Positions 55,104 through 64,000 of a stretch of DNA of 64,000 nucleotides are shown one piece after another. The position numbers and the translations under genes are program-made. This stretch comes from Pogonophryne albipinna (taxonomy: Eukaryota; Chordata; Actinopteri; Perciformes; Artedidraconidae): assembly GCA_028583405.1 (NCBI GenBank), contig CM053255.1, forward strand, positions 34,072,611 through 34,136,610. The letters are read 5' to 3'. A model generated the notes under the pieces. The model was not told the origin of the DNA. It saw nothing but the letters and a program-made list of their open reading frames with translations, and did no database searches. How positions within the stretch are numbered: position 1 is the first letter of the stretch; each line of letters starts with the position of its first letter.

Positions 55104-56640
55104 TCACTGCACTGGCTCCCGGTCTCACTCAGGATTGACTACAAATTCTATAACACATAGGTTTGAGCAAGCTCTCTGATTGGTCAATAGGCGTGTTTGA
55201 TTCCACGATCAAACAACGATCAAATAGAACGTGCCTAATCACAAAGTATCCAGTGGCCTACACACGCCACTAGCCTACCGAAACTACTTCCATGAGCCTA
55301 CATCGTGTGGTTTCCATAGCGACGTTTAGCGACACACAGCCGTTACACTGTTATACATTGTCTCTCGTTGGAAATCGGTAGCTACAAAATGTCAGAAGCA
55401 CCTGCATACAGCGGCTGGCGGAGGCAGGGTTGGAGGCCAGAGAAATCATGTCCGTTAGCGGACATAAAAACTAGTCATCGCTTCGCAGCTACTGGGCTCC
55501 ATCTCTAGACAACAGCAAGATGTGGAGCAACGCGCTTTTTGCCGGTCCGGGACACGCCATGAAACGGCCACTGGAGGAAAGCTCTTCCTATAACGTAGTC
55601 CTACCCGTGAACACCACAGCACCACCTGCAAAAAAGTCTGGCATGGAGTTCATGGAGAGCTGTTTCAAGAATTGTTTTCAATAAATTGTTTTCAATAAAT
55701 TGGTTAATAATATATTATTTACTATAATTATATCAATAACTGTAAGCGGGGTAGCAGGAGTGTTCGATTGATCGGCTATCGTTACCATGGGAACTACTTT
55801 CTAGGAACTACTTTCTGACGGAGATGAACTCAAGCAGAAAGCGTAGGTTTGGGAGCAAATTAGCCCACATTACGAAATTATTTTTACGATATTGTTGATT
55901 ACAATGATAGTTTGTGTAATAGAATCGCAATCATACACTTGAGGCCGTTCTTGAACGTCATTATTGGTACGACAGTACTGCGGCAGGACCGAGGCGCTTG
56001 CGCCGAGGTCCGTACGCGTGTATGATTGCTTAAATCACCCTCTTCACTCATCAGTGCATACATGGAAATGCTCCCTCCTACATCAAGGAATTGCTCACCC
56101 CACAAACCTCCACGAGGAACCTACGTTCAGTAAAGGCAAACCTCCTCATCCCACCAAGGACAAAACTGAAGACCATGGGAGACCGAGCCTTCTGCTCCGC
56201 TGCTCCGAGACTGTGGAATGCCCTCCCAAACCAGCTGAGGACACCACAGACTGTGGAATGCCCTCCCAAACCAGCTGAGGACACCACAGACTGTGGAGTG
56301 CCCTCCCAAACCAGCTGAGGACACCACAGACTGTGGAGTGCCCTCCCAAACCAGCTGAGGACACCACAGACTGTGGAGGCTTTCAAAAAAGGCCTAAAAA
56401 TGCATCTTTTTAGAATAGCCTTTAACTAGATTTTTAAATCCCCCACATTCTGCCATGCCGGCATGAATGTCACAGCTTTTATTATGTTGTTTTAATTGTT
56501 TTTAAATTGTTTTTTATTGTTTTTATTGTTTTTGTTGTTTTTGTTTCACCCTTTTTAATTTTTAATTTTATAGCACTTTGAGTTTTGTTTACGCAAATGA
56601 AAAGTGCGCTTCTAAATAAAATCTATTATTATTATTATCC
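55104..56640 (+). mobile_element. L2-like LINE 3' fragment with an internal insertion
   Basis: 55108-55160 encodes LHWLPVSLRIDYKF, an RT C-terminal motif; 56060-56430 resumes with GNAPSYIKELLTPQTS and ends KMHLFRIAFN. Between about 55163 and 56045 lies unrelated DNA, including an unrecognised 54-codon frame (55520-55684) followed by AATAAA motifs. The 3' end has TAGCACTTTGAG and an ATT repeat at about 56622-56638. Frames are broken by a 40-bp expansion (next entry). Confidence 0.75.
56209..56368 (+). repeat. 40-bp tandem repeat inside the LINE ORF end, 4 copies
   Basis: Units start at 56209, 56249, 56289 and 56329 (GACTGTGGAATGCCCTCCCA), and a partial unit follows at 56369. Period 40 changes reading frame in each copy, so the short overlapping ORFs here are artefacts. 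Confidence 0.93.
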
Positions 56641-56917
56641 CTAGCATTTAAAAAAAAAAATCCAAAATAAAAATATTTTCCAAAAAAAAAAAAATGTTCA
56701 TGCTCTGGTTGGTTGTTTAAACAAACTTTTTAGAGCTAGCTCTGGTTTGTTGATTTGAATCACGCACAGGTCATTTTACAAACTCCAATTGGTTATTAGA
56801 TATGTTGACGTCTATGAATTGCTGCATGCAATTGTGGGTGGGGTTAAAAATCGTATCTTAACGGTCATCTTGAGGAGTAACTTAAACTGTACCAAGTTCT
56901 GCTAACCTTTAACCAAC

Positions 56918-58763
56918 ATCGATAAGGCTGAGGGTCCGGCGAAAAAGAAATCAAAAACGTATTATTTCCACCCGGAATGGGAACATGAATTTCTTTTCAC
57001 ATCAGCGAAAGAGAAGACTGTATGCCTCATATGCCAACAGGCGGTAGCCTTGGCAAAACGGAGCAACCTGGAGCGCCATCATGCGAGCACCCATGGTAAA
57101 TTCAAAGACTCATATCCACTCAACAGCGCATTAAGAACCAAAATAATTGATGAACTGAAAAGAGGACTAAAAGCACAGCAGTCGCTTTTCATCGCGCCTA
57201 CAGCAAAGAGCAATGCAGCTACAGAAACGTCCCTCCGGATTAGCCATATTTTGGCTCAGCACAAAAAACCATTTACGGATGGTGAGATGATTAAAGAAGC
57301 AATGAGCACCACAGCTGACGTCTTGTTTGCGGATTTCAAAAACAAAGAGGACATAAAAGCAAGGATAAAAAGTGTACCACTTGGTGCACCTACTGTAGCC
57401 AGAAGAGTCCAGTCATTGTCCGAAGATGTATCCCAGCAAGTATTAAAAGACTCTCTCTGAATACTTTTCAGTTCAATTTGACGAGTCTACCGATGCCACA
57501 GACACAGCCCAGCTAGGTGTGTTTGTCCGAATGGTTTTCACGGATTTTACTGTCAAGGAGGCCTTTCTTGCCCTTATCCCATTGAAAGAAAGAACCAGGG
57601 GTGAGGATGTGTACAAGGCATTCAAGGACTATGTTCGTGAGTACAAGATTCCCATTCATAAAATAGTGTCCTTCACAACCGATGGGGCACCAGCGATGCT
57701 CAGTGTTCGTTCAGGATTTGTTGCGCTGTGCAGAAAAGACCCAGACTTTCCACCATTTGTAAACTATCACTGTGTGATACATCAACAGGCATTGGCAGCT
57801 AAAGCAATTGACATGTCGCATGTAATGAATGATGTTGTTAAGATTCTCAACTCAATTCGCGCAAAAGCGCTCCAGCACCGGCTATTTAAGTCTTTATTGG
57901 ACGAGCTCGACTCTGTGTATGGAGATTTGATCCTTCACGCAGATGTAAGGTGGCTCAGTCGGGGCAAGGTGCTCCAGCGTTTTCTGGATTTGCTGCCAGA
58001 GATCATCAGTTTTCTGAAGTCGAGGAACGAAGAGTATGAGCAGCTGTCCGACGATACTTGGTTATTGGACTTGGGGTTCCTTACCGATCTGACTGCAAAA
58101 TTCAATGACCTTAACCGAGAATTGCAAGGGAAAGACCGAGAGCTTGGTCACATGATTAGCGCAGTGGAGGCATTCAAAGTGAAGCTCAGTTTGTGGACCA
58201 CTCAGTTAAGACATGCGAGGCTGACACACTTCCCAAATCTTGAAAAGGTGTCACAAAACCTCACAGACAAAACTGCTTTCCATCCTGAACAATTCTGCGC
58301 CCATTTGAACAAACTGACATCAGAATTTGGTGCTCGATTTGTGGAGCTACAAGACATGGGGCAAGTAGTTGGTTTTGTATCAAACCCTTTCCTCAGCGTT
58401 GACATTGAACAGCTGTCAGCTAAAATGCAGGTGTTTACATTACCTATGGGTGTTGACATGGAGATCAGTGAAATGCAAAGCGACATTGAATTGAAGGCCA
58501 GAGCAAGAGATCAGGACTTTTGGTCACTCGTGAGTAGAGCGAGGTATCCATTGATTGTGCCATGTGCGCTTAAACTGAAGGCCTACTTTGGCTCCACATA
58601 CTTATGTGAAACGGCCTTTTCACAAATGAAAATAATTAAATCCAAGTATAGAACTCGTATGACTGACGCACATCTTACTGACTGCCTCCGGCTGGCAATC
58701 ACTAACTATCAGCCAGATTTCAAAAGGCTTACAGATAATGTGCAGTCACAGCAGTATCATTAA
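56918..58763 (+). pseudogene. hAT transposase, GTF2IRD2/ZBED5-like, one frameshift and no ATG
   Basis: DNA cut-and-paste enzyme of the element. The open frame from 56906 starts after a stop and has no Met before about 57290; an ATC codon at 56918 stands where a start would fit (DKAEGPAKKKSK follows). N-terminal finger: CLIC (57023-57034), HHASTH. A shift near 57455-57462 moves coding to a second frame that runs to 58763. Catalytic region: Asp in QFDESTDATD, Asp in FTTDGAPAML, CVIH motif, DVRWLSRGK, Glu in CETAFSQMK, then a C-terminal dimerisation helix. Such transposases gave rise to GTF2IRD2 and ZBED5-type host genes. Apart from the two lesions the protein is full length (about 600 codons). 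Confidence 0.88.
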
Positions 58764-59197
58764 AGGCAGGCTGATAGAGCAACTTGAGCATTGAAAATAT
58801 ATTGTGCATTGAACAGAGACATTTAATATGGATTACATTGAACTGTAGGCTAATATCTGTACATGTGAATATTACTAATTGAACTGAGAAACTAAATATA
58901 GTGCATTGAACAGATACTGTAAATATGAATAGTTTGTATTGAACAGATATGCCTACCACACATATTAACATTGTACATTGCACAGATAACTGTGCATAAC
59001 TGTGTTTTTCTTTGTGTGCATCTGTACGTACATTGAGCCTGTTGTAACATAAATTGATTGCAACAATAAATATGACGATGAATAGTCTTACTCCTAAGTG
59101 TTTTTTTTGGAAGATATCGGATTGGTAGATCTCGGTTTACATTTTGGAATAAAAAGTGATCTTGGGCTTGAAAAGGTTGGTTACCACTGATCTAGAG

Positions 59198-60170
59198 AAT
59201 TGGAACGGCACTTATCATGGCTGCCACTGAGGGACTTCCAGGTCATTTCACTCCGTTAGGAAGGTTCCTAAGCTAAATGGACTATTCGACTGCAGCCTTA
59301 TTCCGGTGTGAACGCGATCTACTCTTTAGTTCATCAGAACTAAAGAGTTCTGATTCTGATGAACTAAGTACTGGGAACTAAGTATGGCAAAGTACTTGGT
59401 GTGAAAGCGCCTAATGTAATGTTATATAATGTAATAAAAGAATTGCGCCTGGCTGACTAACACTAAGGATGTGTATTTTCCTCACTTCACTCTTTTGCTA
59501 TCCATTTCAAGATTCAAGGCTTTTATTGTCATATGTACATAGCTACAGGGTAGTTATGACAATAACATGCTTAGGTCACAGGCTCACCATCATTAGAACA
59601 ACAAAACCAACAAGAGCCATACAAAGCTATTATATTAAACAGCTGTTATATTAAACAGCTATTATATTAAAAACCCAAGGCTCAACTCAAATGGTAGCTA
59701 AGATATGTCTGCATTGATTAGATTTAGATTTGAACCAAGTAACACTATCTATCTGTGTGTTGAGTGATTTTGTCAAAGATGGCTCCAGCTGATGGCTAGA
59801 AAAGGACTGCAGACAAACCTTAGGTGGGAGGAGGAAAACATATGCCTGAGTTTTATCGCTTGACATTTCTATTTAGGTTATATAATTCATTAACATAAAT
59901 GCATAATCATAAAATATCACAACTGCCATAGATAAGTCTTAAACCTTAAACTTTTTGTATGCGTTAAAAGCATTGATCCCCATTTCTTGCTCTATGTTTG
60001 AAAATGAATTGCTTATCATATTCTGTTCACATACTCATTCTTGCATCACTTGGTGACATGACTATGAGATGTTTCAGTGGGACCCGTTGGGTCTGTGCAG
60101 CCCGCTTTGGGACCCAGATTTGACCCCAACTGTTTGTGGACTGACACGCAGACAGAGGATGTAATAATAA
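59198..60170. other. No gene seen; short repeats
   Basis: Continues the pre-hAT locus. 59330-59365 has a small inverted pair (TAGTTCATCAGAACT and AGAACT/GATGAACTA). 59503-59540 (TTCAAGGCTTTTATTGTCATA) looks like the complement of a LINE tail. The rest is unassigned A/T-rich DNA. Confidence 0.4.
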
Positions 60171-60174
60171 CTCT

Positions 60175-60365
60175 TATGCCCCTTTCACACCAACGCGGTT
60201 CCAGGGCCGGTTCGGAGCTGGAGCTTGAAAAGCACCGGTTTTTCCTGTTCACACCGAAGGCACCGCAGCGGAGCCGCCTCTAAGCTCCGGAATCCGGTTC
60301 GTTTCAAGCACCAAAAAGTTGTCGGTCTAGAAAGCAAGCACCGCATACGTCACGCTTACGTCGGA
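60175..60365 (+). mobile_element. Harbinger-like fragment, second copy
   Basis: Matches 42555-42745 (TTTCACACCAACGCGGTTCC, GGAGCTTGAAAAGCACCGG, CATACGTCACGCTTACGTCG). The downstream Myb/SANT frame is absent here. 60366-60720 shows no recognised coding or repeat feature. Confidence 0.6.
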
Positions 60366-60721
60366 TCTGGGCTGTGTCCAAATAACACGCGACATCCGCC
60401 TTTCCGCCAGCTTCTGATCTGTGGAAATAACATTGAGAATCAGTATTAATGTTATACCATAGTAATTAATGCTGCAAAGCTGGGTATTTTGAGCTTGGCG
60501 CATGCAGAGGCTAACAACAGCTAGCTCTAACGCCATCGAATAGGACGTAGATTTACCTTCTTTCTTCTACGGAATCGTCGTTGAAGTTGATGATTGTAAA
60601 GAACTTTAGAATGTAGCATGTAACGACTGTAAAGTTGGTGGTAAAGTCGTCCCATTTCTTCCATTTCTTTCCGACAGAGCAAAACGAGTAGCGCTTCAAT
60701 ACAATCGGCCATTGTTGTTGT

Positions 60722-61175
60722 TGTTGTCGATGTGAGGGGTCTGGGCCGACCTCACATGGAGGGGCAGACTGTTCCAGAGCCTAGGGCCAGCTGCTGCGAA
60801 GGCTCGGTGCCCTCAGGTTTTGAGCCTGGTCTTAGGCACTATCAACAGCAGCTGATCAGCCGACCTTAAGGCTCTGCCTGGGGTGTAGCGATGGAGGAGT
60901 TCGGCTACATAGGCCGGAGCCAGCCCATTTAGGGCTTTGAAAACAAATAAAAAGAGTATAAAATCTATTCTGAACCGAACTGGAAGCCAGTGCAGTGAGG
61001 CCAGAATTGGGGTGATGTGGTGACGCATTTTGTGGCCAGTGAGAAGACGTGCAGCTGCGTTCTGCACTAGCTGCAGGCGTCTAATTGACGCCTGGTCCAT
61101 ACCCACGTATAGGGTGTTGCAATAATCAAACCTTGTGGTTACAAACCCGTTCAAGGTCTTTAAAAGATAAAAACG
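60722..61175 (-). pseudogene. L2-like LINE reverse transcriptase C-terminus
   Basis: Minus-strand frame from about 61154: FDYCNTLYVG, then IRRLQLVQNAAARLLTGHK and ITPILASLHWLPVRFRID, and a tail ending in PKTRLKT. A stop at 60813-60815 lies where related copies continue; reading on, the frame gives FAAAGPRLWNSLPLHVRS. A GTT/AAC repeat marks the 3' end (60713-60727). Only the thumb and C-terminus are present; the YADD region is truncated. Confidence 0.85.
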
Positions 61176-61239
61176 ACTTGGTCTTAGCCAATAGTCGTAT
61201 TTTTAAAAAAAAGCAGGCTATATTGAAGCAGCCATACAA

Positions 61240-61495
61240 CACACAGTACTTTCAGCAGAGGCCTGACCCCCAGTTTCCACCGGGTCTGTCTGTGCCGCGT
61301 TACGGCTGCGCCGCGTTACGGCTGCGCCGCGGCGGTCGTAAGGATCGCGGCCACTCTAGTCAATGGGTGCTATTCCACCACACGCGCCGCGTTACGGCTC
61401 AGAAGCGGCTCGGCGCAGCGCTTCTCTAAAATTAGGATGAATCCTATCTTTGCCGCGGCGCAGCCGTAACGTAAGGTCGGGCAGGCAGCCCCCCC
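61240..61495. repeat. CG-rich inverted and tandem repeat (GCCGCGTTACGGCTGC)
   Basis: GCCGCGTTACGGCTGC occurs twice in tandem near 61295-61330, again near 61386, and inverted (GCGCAGCCGTAACG) near 61458. The layout looks like paired ends of a short DNA element. Superfamily not assigned. Confidence 0.5.
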
Positions 61496-62116
61496 TCGCA
61501 GGAAGTGGAAAGGTGAGCATCCGGGCCAGGCCCATCTCCCACATATACTAATTTAGCAGACCCCCCTCCTTCATCACAACATCTCCACTACGATACACTG
61601 ATAAAAACGATTTTTTTGGTCCTGTAAATATTACTTAGATTATGTGTTTTACTTCTACAAGAAATTACTAATTTAGTGCTTTAACTCAAAATGTCTCCTT
61701 TTATTTAATGTGTTACTTGCATTTTGCATGTAATTTTGTATCATCATTGTGTTACATTTTAACCATAGAACCAAGTAAATATTACCTAAAGTATTGTGTT
61801 AATTGTAAAACGGTTAAAAGCTAATAAAGTTTACCTTGGCAATTTAAGTGAAGGTGGGTTACGCCCTATGACATCAGAGTAGTTGCACACAGTACAGAGA
61901 TTCGGGAGAAGAGGACAATTTACTGAGTGGAAGATGGCATGGATGGACCCTCCGCTAATGTGTTGAATAATCGTGGATTTGGAGTCATGTGAGTATATTT
62001 ATGCGCTTGGTTATCTGGTTACATTCATGTTATCTTGTCAGCTGAATGCAGATATTAAAAACGTACATTAAGCGCTTAGCCGGTTAGCTCGTTAGCATGC
62101 TAGCTAACTCAGCTAG
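61496..62116. other. No gene seen
   Basis: A/T-rich DNA around 61590-61850. 62085-62115 has tandem GCTAGC-type motifs. Nothing coding. Confidence 0.35.
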
Positions 62117-62329
62117 CCCTAACTTTTCACCCCCTTACGGCGCCCCTGGTGGTGAGTAAATATTAAAATCAGTTAAAATTGACAACCGGGACGCGACTTT
62201 TTTTTTAATGTATCTGCCGGTCCTTGGCACAATAAAGGTTGGGAACCCCTGTTCTAGAGTACCCTGGAACCGAGGGAAACTCTGAAAGAATACGCCCAGG
62301 GGCGCCATAAGGGGGTGAAAAGTTAGGAC
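62117..62329. mobile_element. Two outward-facing hAT termini of one family
   Basis: 62117-62148 ends CGGCGCCCCTG and 62297-62329 begins CAGGGGCGCCATAAGGGGG; they are inverted copies with few differences, about 150 bp apart. Between them another hAT-like end (GGTTGGGAACCCCTG, to 62251) is visible. Confidence 0.55.
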
Positions 62330-62617
62330 GATTCTAAGGGCCCGTGACTGACGGGGGCCCCAAAACATTTTAGAACATTAAGAAAAAAAATTTAAGTAAC
62401 CTTTCATCAATCATCAATAATTAACATTACTATAACGTTATATTGATAATGTACTCACTAAACTTACGATTCATTTAACTTTTTTTGTTCGAAAAGTTAA
62501 TTATCCAAAGCCTCTGTACACCCCCCTCTATTTACATGTAATGGTTTGGTCCTGTCTCCAAACGCTGTGCGGCACCCATGCGGCACCGCATTTTCTAGCA
62601 GAGTGAGAGCATGTGAG
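62297..62617 (+). mobile_element. hAT fragment related to the 10092 element
   Basis: 62340-62600 matches 10180-10450 (AACATTTTAGAACATTAAG, TACATGTAATGGTTTGGTCC). It stops at the next hAT-like end (62618), before the exon-1 position. Confidence 0.65.
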
Positions 62618-62830
62618 CTAGTGATGGGAATTATGGCCCTTTGAAGGGAGCCGGATCTTATGGCTCCGTTCCTTTCAAAGAGCCGTTCAAAAGAGCCCTT
62701 TATTTTAAAGGGGGCGGGGTTACTAGGTTTATCTGCGAAATAATCACCAGGATAATGATAGACTGTATTGCCAGACCTAATGTCAATAATCTGCATTGTA
62801 AACATGACACAAGGTGGAGCCATATCCATG
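62618..62830 (+). mobile_element. hAT-like terminus, second copy
   Basis: Begins TAGTGATGGGAATTATGG. Inverted copy of 1-207 without the 17-bp duplication. Followed at about 62880-62905 by AATAAAGTTGCCTTGCC, a LINE-tail-like sequence. Confidence 0.65.
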
Positions 62831-62949
62831 TCATTCATGTCAGTGAATGTACTACTTTGATTTTACCCTCTGTATGTGTTAAGTAAATAAAGTTGCCTTG
62901 CCTTGAATGAAATTCATGCAACTCTTAATATTAGATACTGTGTTTTTAA

Positions 62950-63332
62950 AGGTGGGATAGGTAATGTTGGAGAAACCAGCTCGAGTGCGCTAGAATTTGA
63001 AAATACACAGCCGGAAAAAATCTGCCACTTCCTTACAGAGCCCCTCCTCCAACACACACGAACGCGCACATGACCAATGAGGGCACGAGATAAGTTTGTG
63101 CACAGATGGAAGGCTGACAGGCAAGTAGGCCATCCAGTTACTTTAGCCGCGCCGGCTCAGATGATTGGTCGTGCTTTTTACAGTACTACGGCTTCCACAG
63201 ATGACATTTTTTACAAGGATTTTTTGACAAAGCACTTAAGATATTCATTGCTATCGGGATGTTAAGAGCATTCCATGGAATATAACAAAAAGTGTATCTT
63301 GAGCCGGTTTCTGAAACGTACCTATCCCACCT
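62950..63332 (+). mobile_element. piggyBac-like MITE, copy 3
   Basis: 383 bp, ends AGGTGGGATAGGTAA and TACCTATCCCACCT, flanked by TTAA (62946-62949, 63333-63336). Longest of the three copies. Confidence 0.75.
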
Positions 63333-63665
63333 TTAAGTGGCGATGGAGATTATTTGTTGACCCTGCTTTAAAGTCCCACCGACACGATTTATACTTGTAT
63401 TTTTATTCGAGTTATCCATAATAAACCATGCCAAAAGGTACTCTTCTTGTTTTCCCTTTGACCATGATTGAACGAGTTAACAATTTTTGAAAATGCCGCC
63501 CGATAATTGACCCCTAGTCGGCCTGGCCCATTTTAGCGAGGTCACAGGAAGCGGATATGACGTTATCGCGGTAACGCGCACACAAGCACGAAGTTGGATC
63601 AGTGTGGATAATACATGGTAGCGGCGATTTTGTTGACATTGTCATTGATAGATTGAAGTTTTAAC
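63333..63665. other. Upstream region of the THAP frame; no other feature
   Basis: Unassigned sequence, moderately CpG-containing near 63530-63600. It could be the 5' region of a THAP-containing transposon or gene. Confidence 0.3.
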
Positions 63666-63794
63666 ATGAGTGATACCGAAAAGAAGAAAAGAGGCAGACG
63701 GTGTGTCGTTTACGGTTGCTCAAAGTCCACGTTAGATGGGGTGTCACTGTTCAAATTCCCCCGAGATAAGCGTTTAGCTGATGTGTGGGAGTAG
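63666..63794 (+). pseudogene. THAP zinc-finger N-terminal fragment (42 aa)
   Basis: ATG at 63666, a lysine/arginine-rich start, then CVVYGCSKST (C-x4-C), VSLFKFPRDKRLADVW with the conserved Phe-Pro and Trp of THAP fingers, and two stops (TAG TAG) immediately after the Trp-Glu. The C-x2-H half is absent. It may be a truncated copy of a P-element-type or Kolobok-type transposase or a host THAP gene. No GT donor at the end explains the stop. Confidence 0.65.
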
Positions 63795-63855
63795 TAGTAC
63801 AAATGCCCCTTTCGTCTCATTAGTATGCATAAAAAAGTGACAGGTGACACGCCCC

Positions 63856-63979
63856 CAATTATGCAAATGAGCTAAGTCCCGCCTCCATTGTTCGAAACCC
63901 TTTGATGTGATTGGGTACAATCATGTTAATGAGCTAAGTCCCGCCTCCCATTGTTCGAGATCTTTTGATGTGAGATAAC
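63856..63979 (+). repeat. 62-bp direct repeat, two copies
   Basis: Copies start at 63856 and 63918 (CAATTATGC / CAATCATGT), sharing ATGAGCTAAGTCCCGCCTCC and ATTGTTCGA. The first holds an ATGCAAAT octamer-like motif. Confidence 0.8.
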
Positions 63980-64000
63980 AGGTAGGTGTGAAAAGCCCCC

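Larger units (their letters stand above)
55035..59189 (+). mobile_element. hAT element, 4155 bp, with near-complete transposase
   Basis: Perfect duplication atctagag (55027-55034, 59190-59197). Ends CAGGGGTAACCAAC and GTTGGTTACCACTG are inverted with mismatches. A LINE (55104-56640) sits within about 70 bp of the left end, and the transposase follows. Type is Charlie-like hAT by its protein. Confidence 0.93.

Overview
The window is vertebrate nuclear DNA, almost certainly from a teleost fish (a percomorph-like species is an inference). The evidence is the mix of families: hAT elements with 8-bp target duplications, an IR/DR-type Tc1 element, L2-like LINEs, a DIRS element, a Gmr1-like Ty3/gypsy element, long CA/TG tracts, and a SAMD3-like PB1-domain gene of a kind that is multicopy in fish. 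There are no bacterial operons, CRISPR arrays or rRNA/tRNA genes. Most of the 64 kb is mobile DNA inserted into older mobile DNA; one host-like gene was found.

Layout. 1-7.5 kb: hAT fragments, a purine-rich tract, and a BED zinc-finger exon (minus strand) split by a hAT that itself carries another hAT. 7.6-9.6 kb: a dispersed leader joined to a 177-bp satellite. 9.7-17 kb: a Tc1 element split at codon 10 by a 5.7-kb hAT that holds an L2 LINE and a foldback remnant. 17-18.3 kb: a short hAT with a piggyBac-like MITE. 18.3-20.8 kb: LINE 3' ends. 20.8-26.1 kb: two oppositely oriented satellite arrays around a 3-kb hAT, running into a 1000-N gap. 27-31 kb: three more hAT-type elements. 31.1-37.26 kb: a complete, apparently young Gmr1-like LTR retrotransposon with an intact 1532-codon gag-pol ORF in which integrase precedes reverse transcriptase. 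37.3-40.1 kb: low-complexity DNA with a perfect 28-bp hairpin. 40.1-43.2 kb: a hAT with a BED exon and a Myb/SANT plus THAP element. 43.9-47.7 kb: a frameshifted DIRS element with its paired inverted repeats. 47.7-52.5 kb: the SAMD3-like gene in at least four coding exons. 52.8-54.5 kb: a palindromic MITE and a ~148-bp tandem repeat. 55-59.2 kb: a hAT with a nearly complete GTF2IRD2/ZBED5-like transposase. 59.2-64 kb: LINE, Harbinger-like, hAT and THAP fragments.

The elements act on each other only as insertion targets, so perfect target duplications give relative ages: the Tc1, BED exon, satellite spacer and MITE sites existed before the hATs that split or flank them. Eight hAT insertions have perfect 8-bp duplications and a ninth has one mismatch. 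The LTR pair differs only in CA-repeat length, so the Gmr1-like copy is probably the youngest large insertion. I see no operon-like or defence system. The least explained structures are the 177-bp satellite with its 521-bp higher-order unit and shared leader, and the CAG/CTG hairpin.
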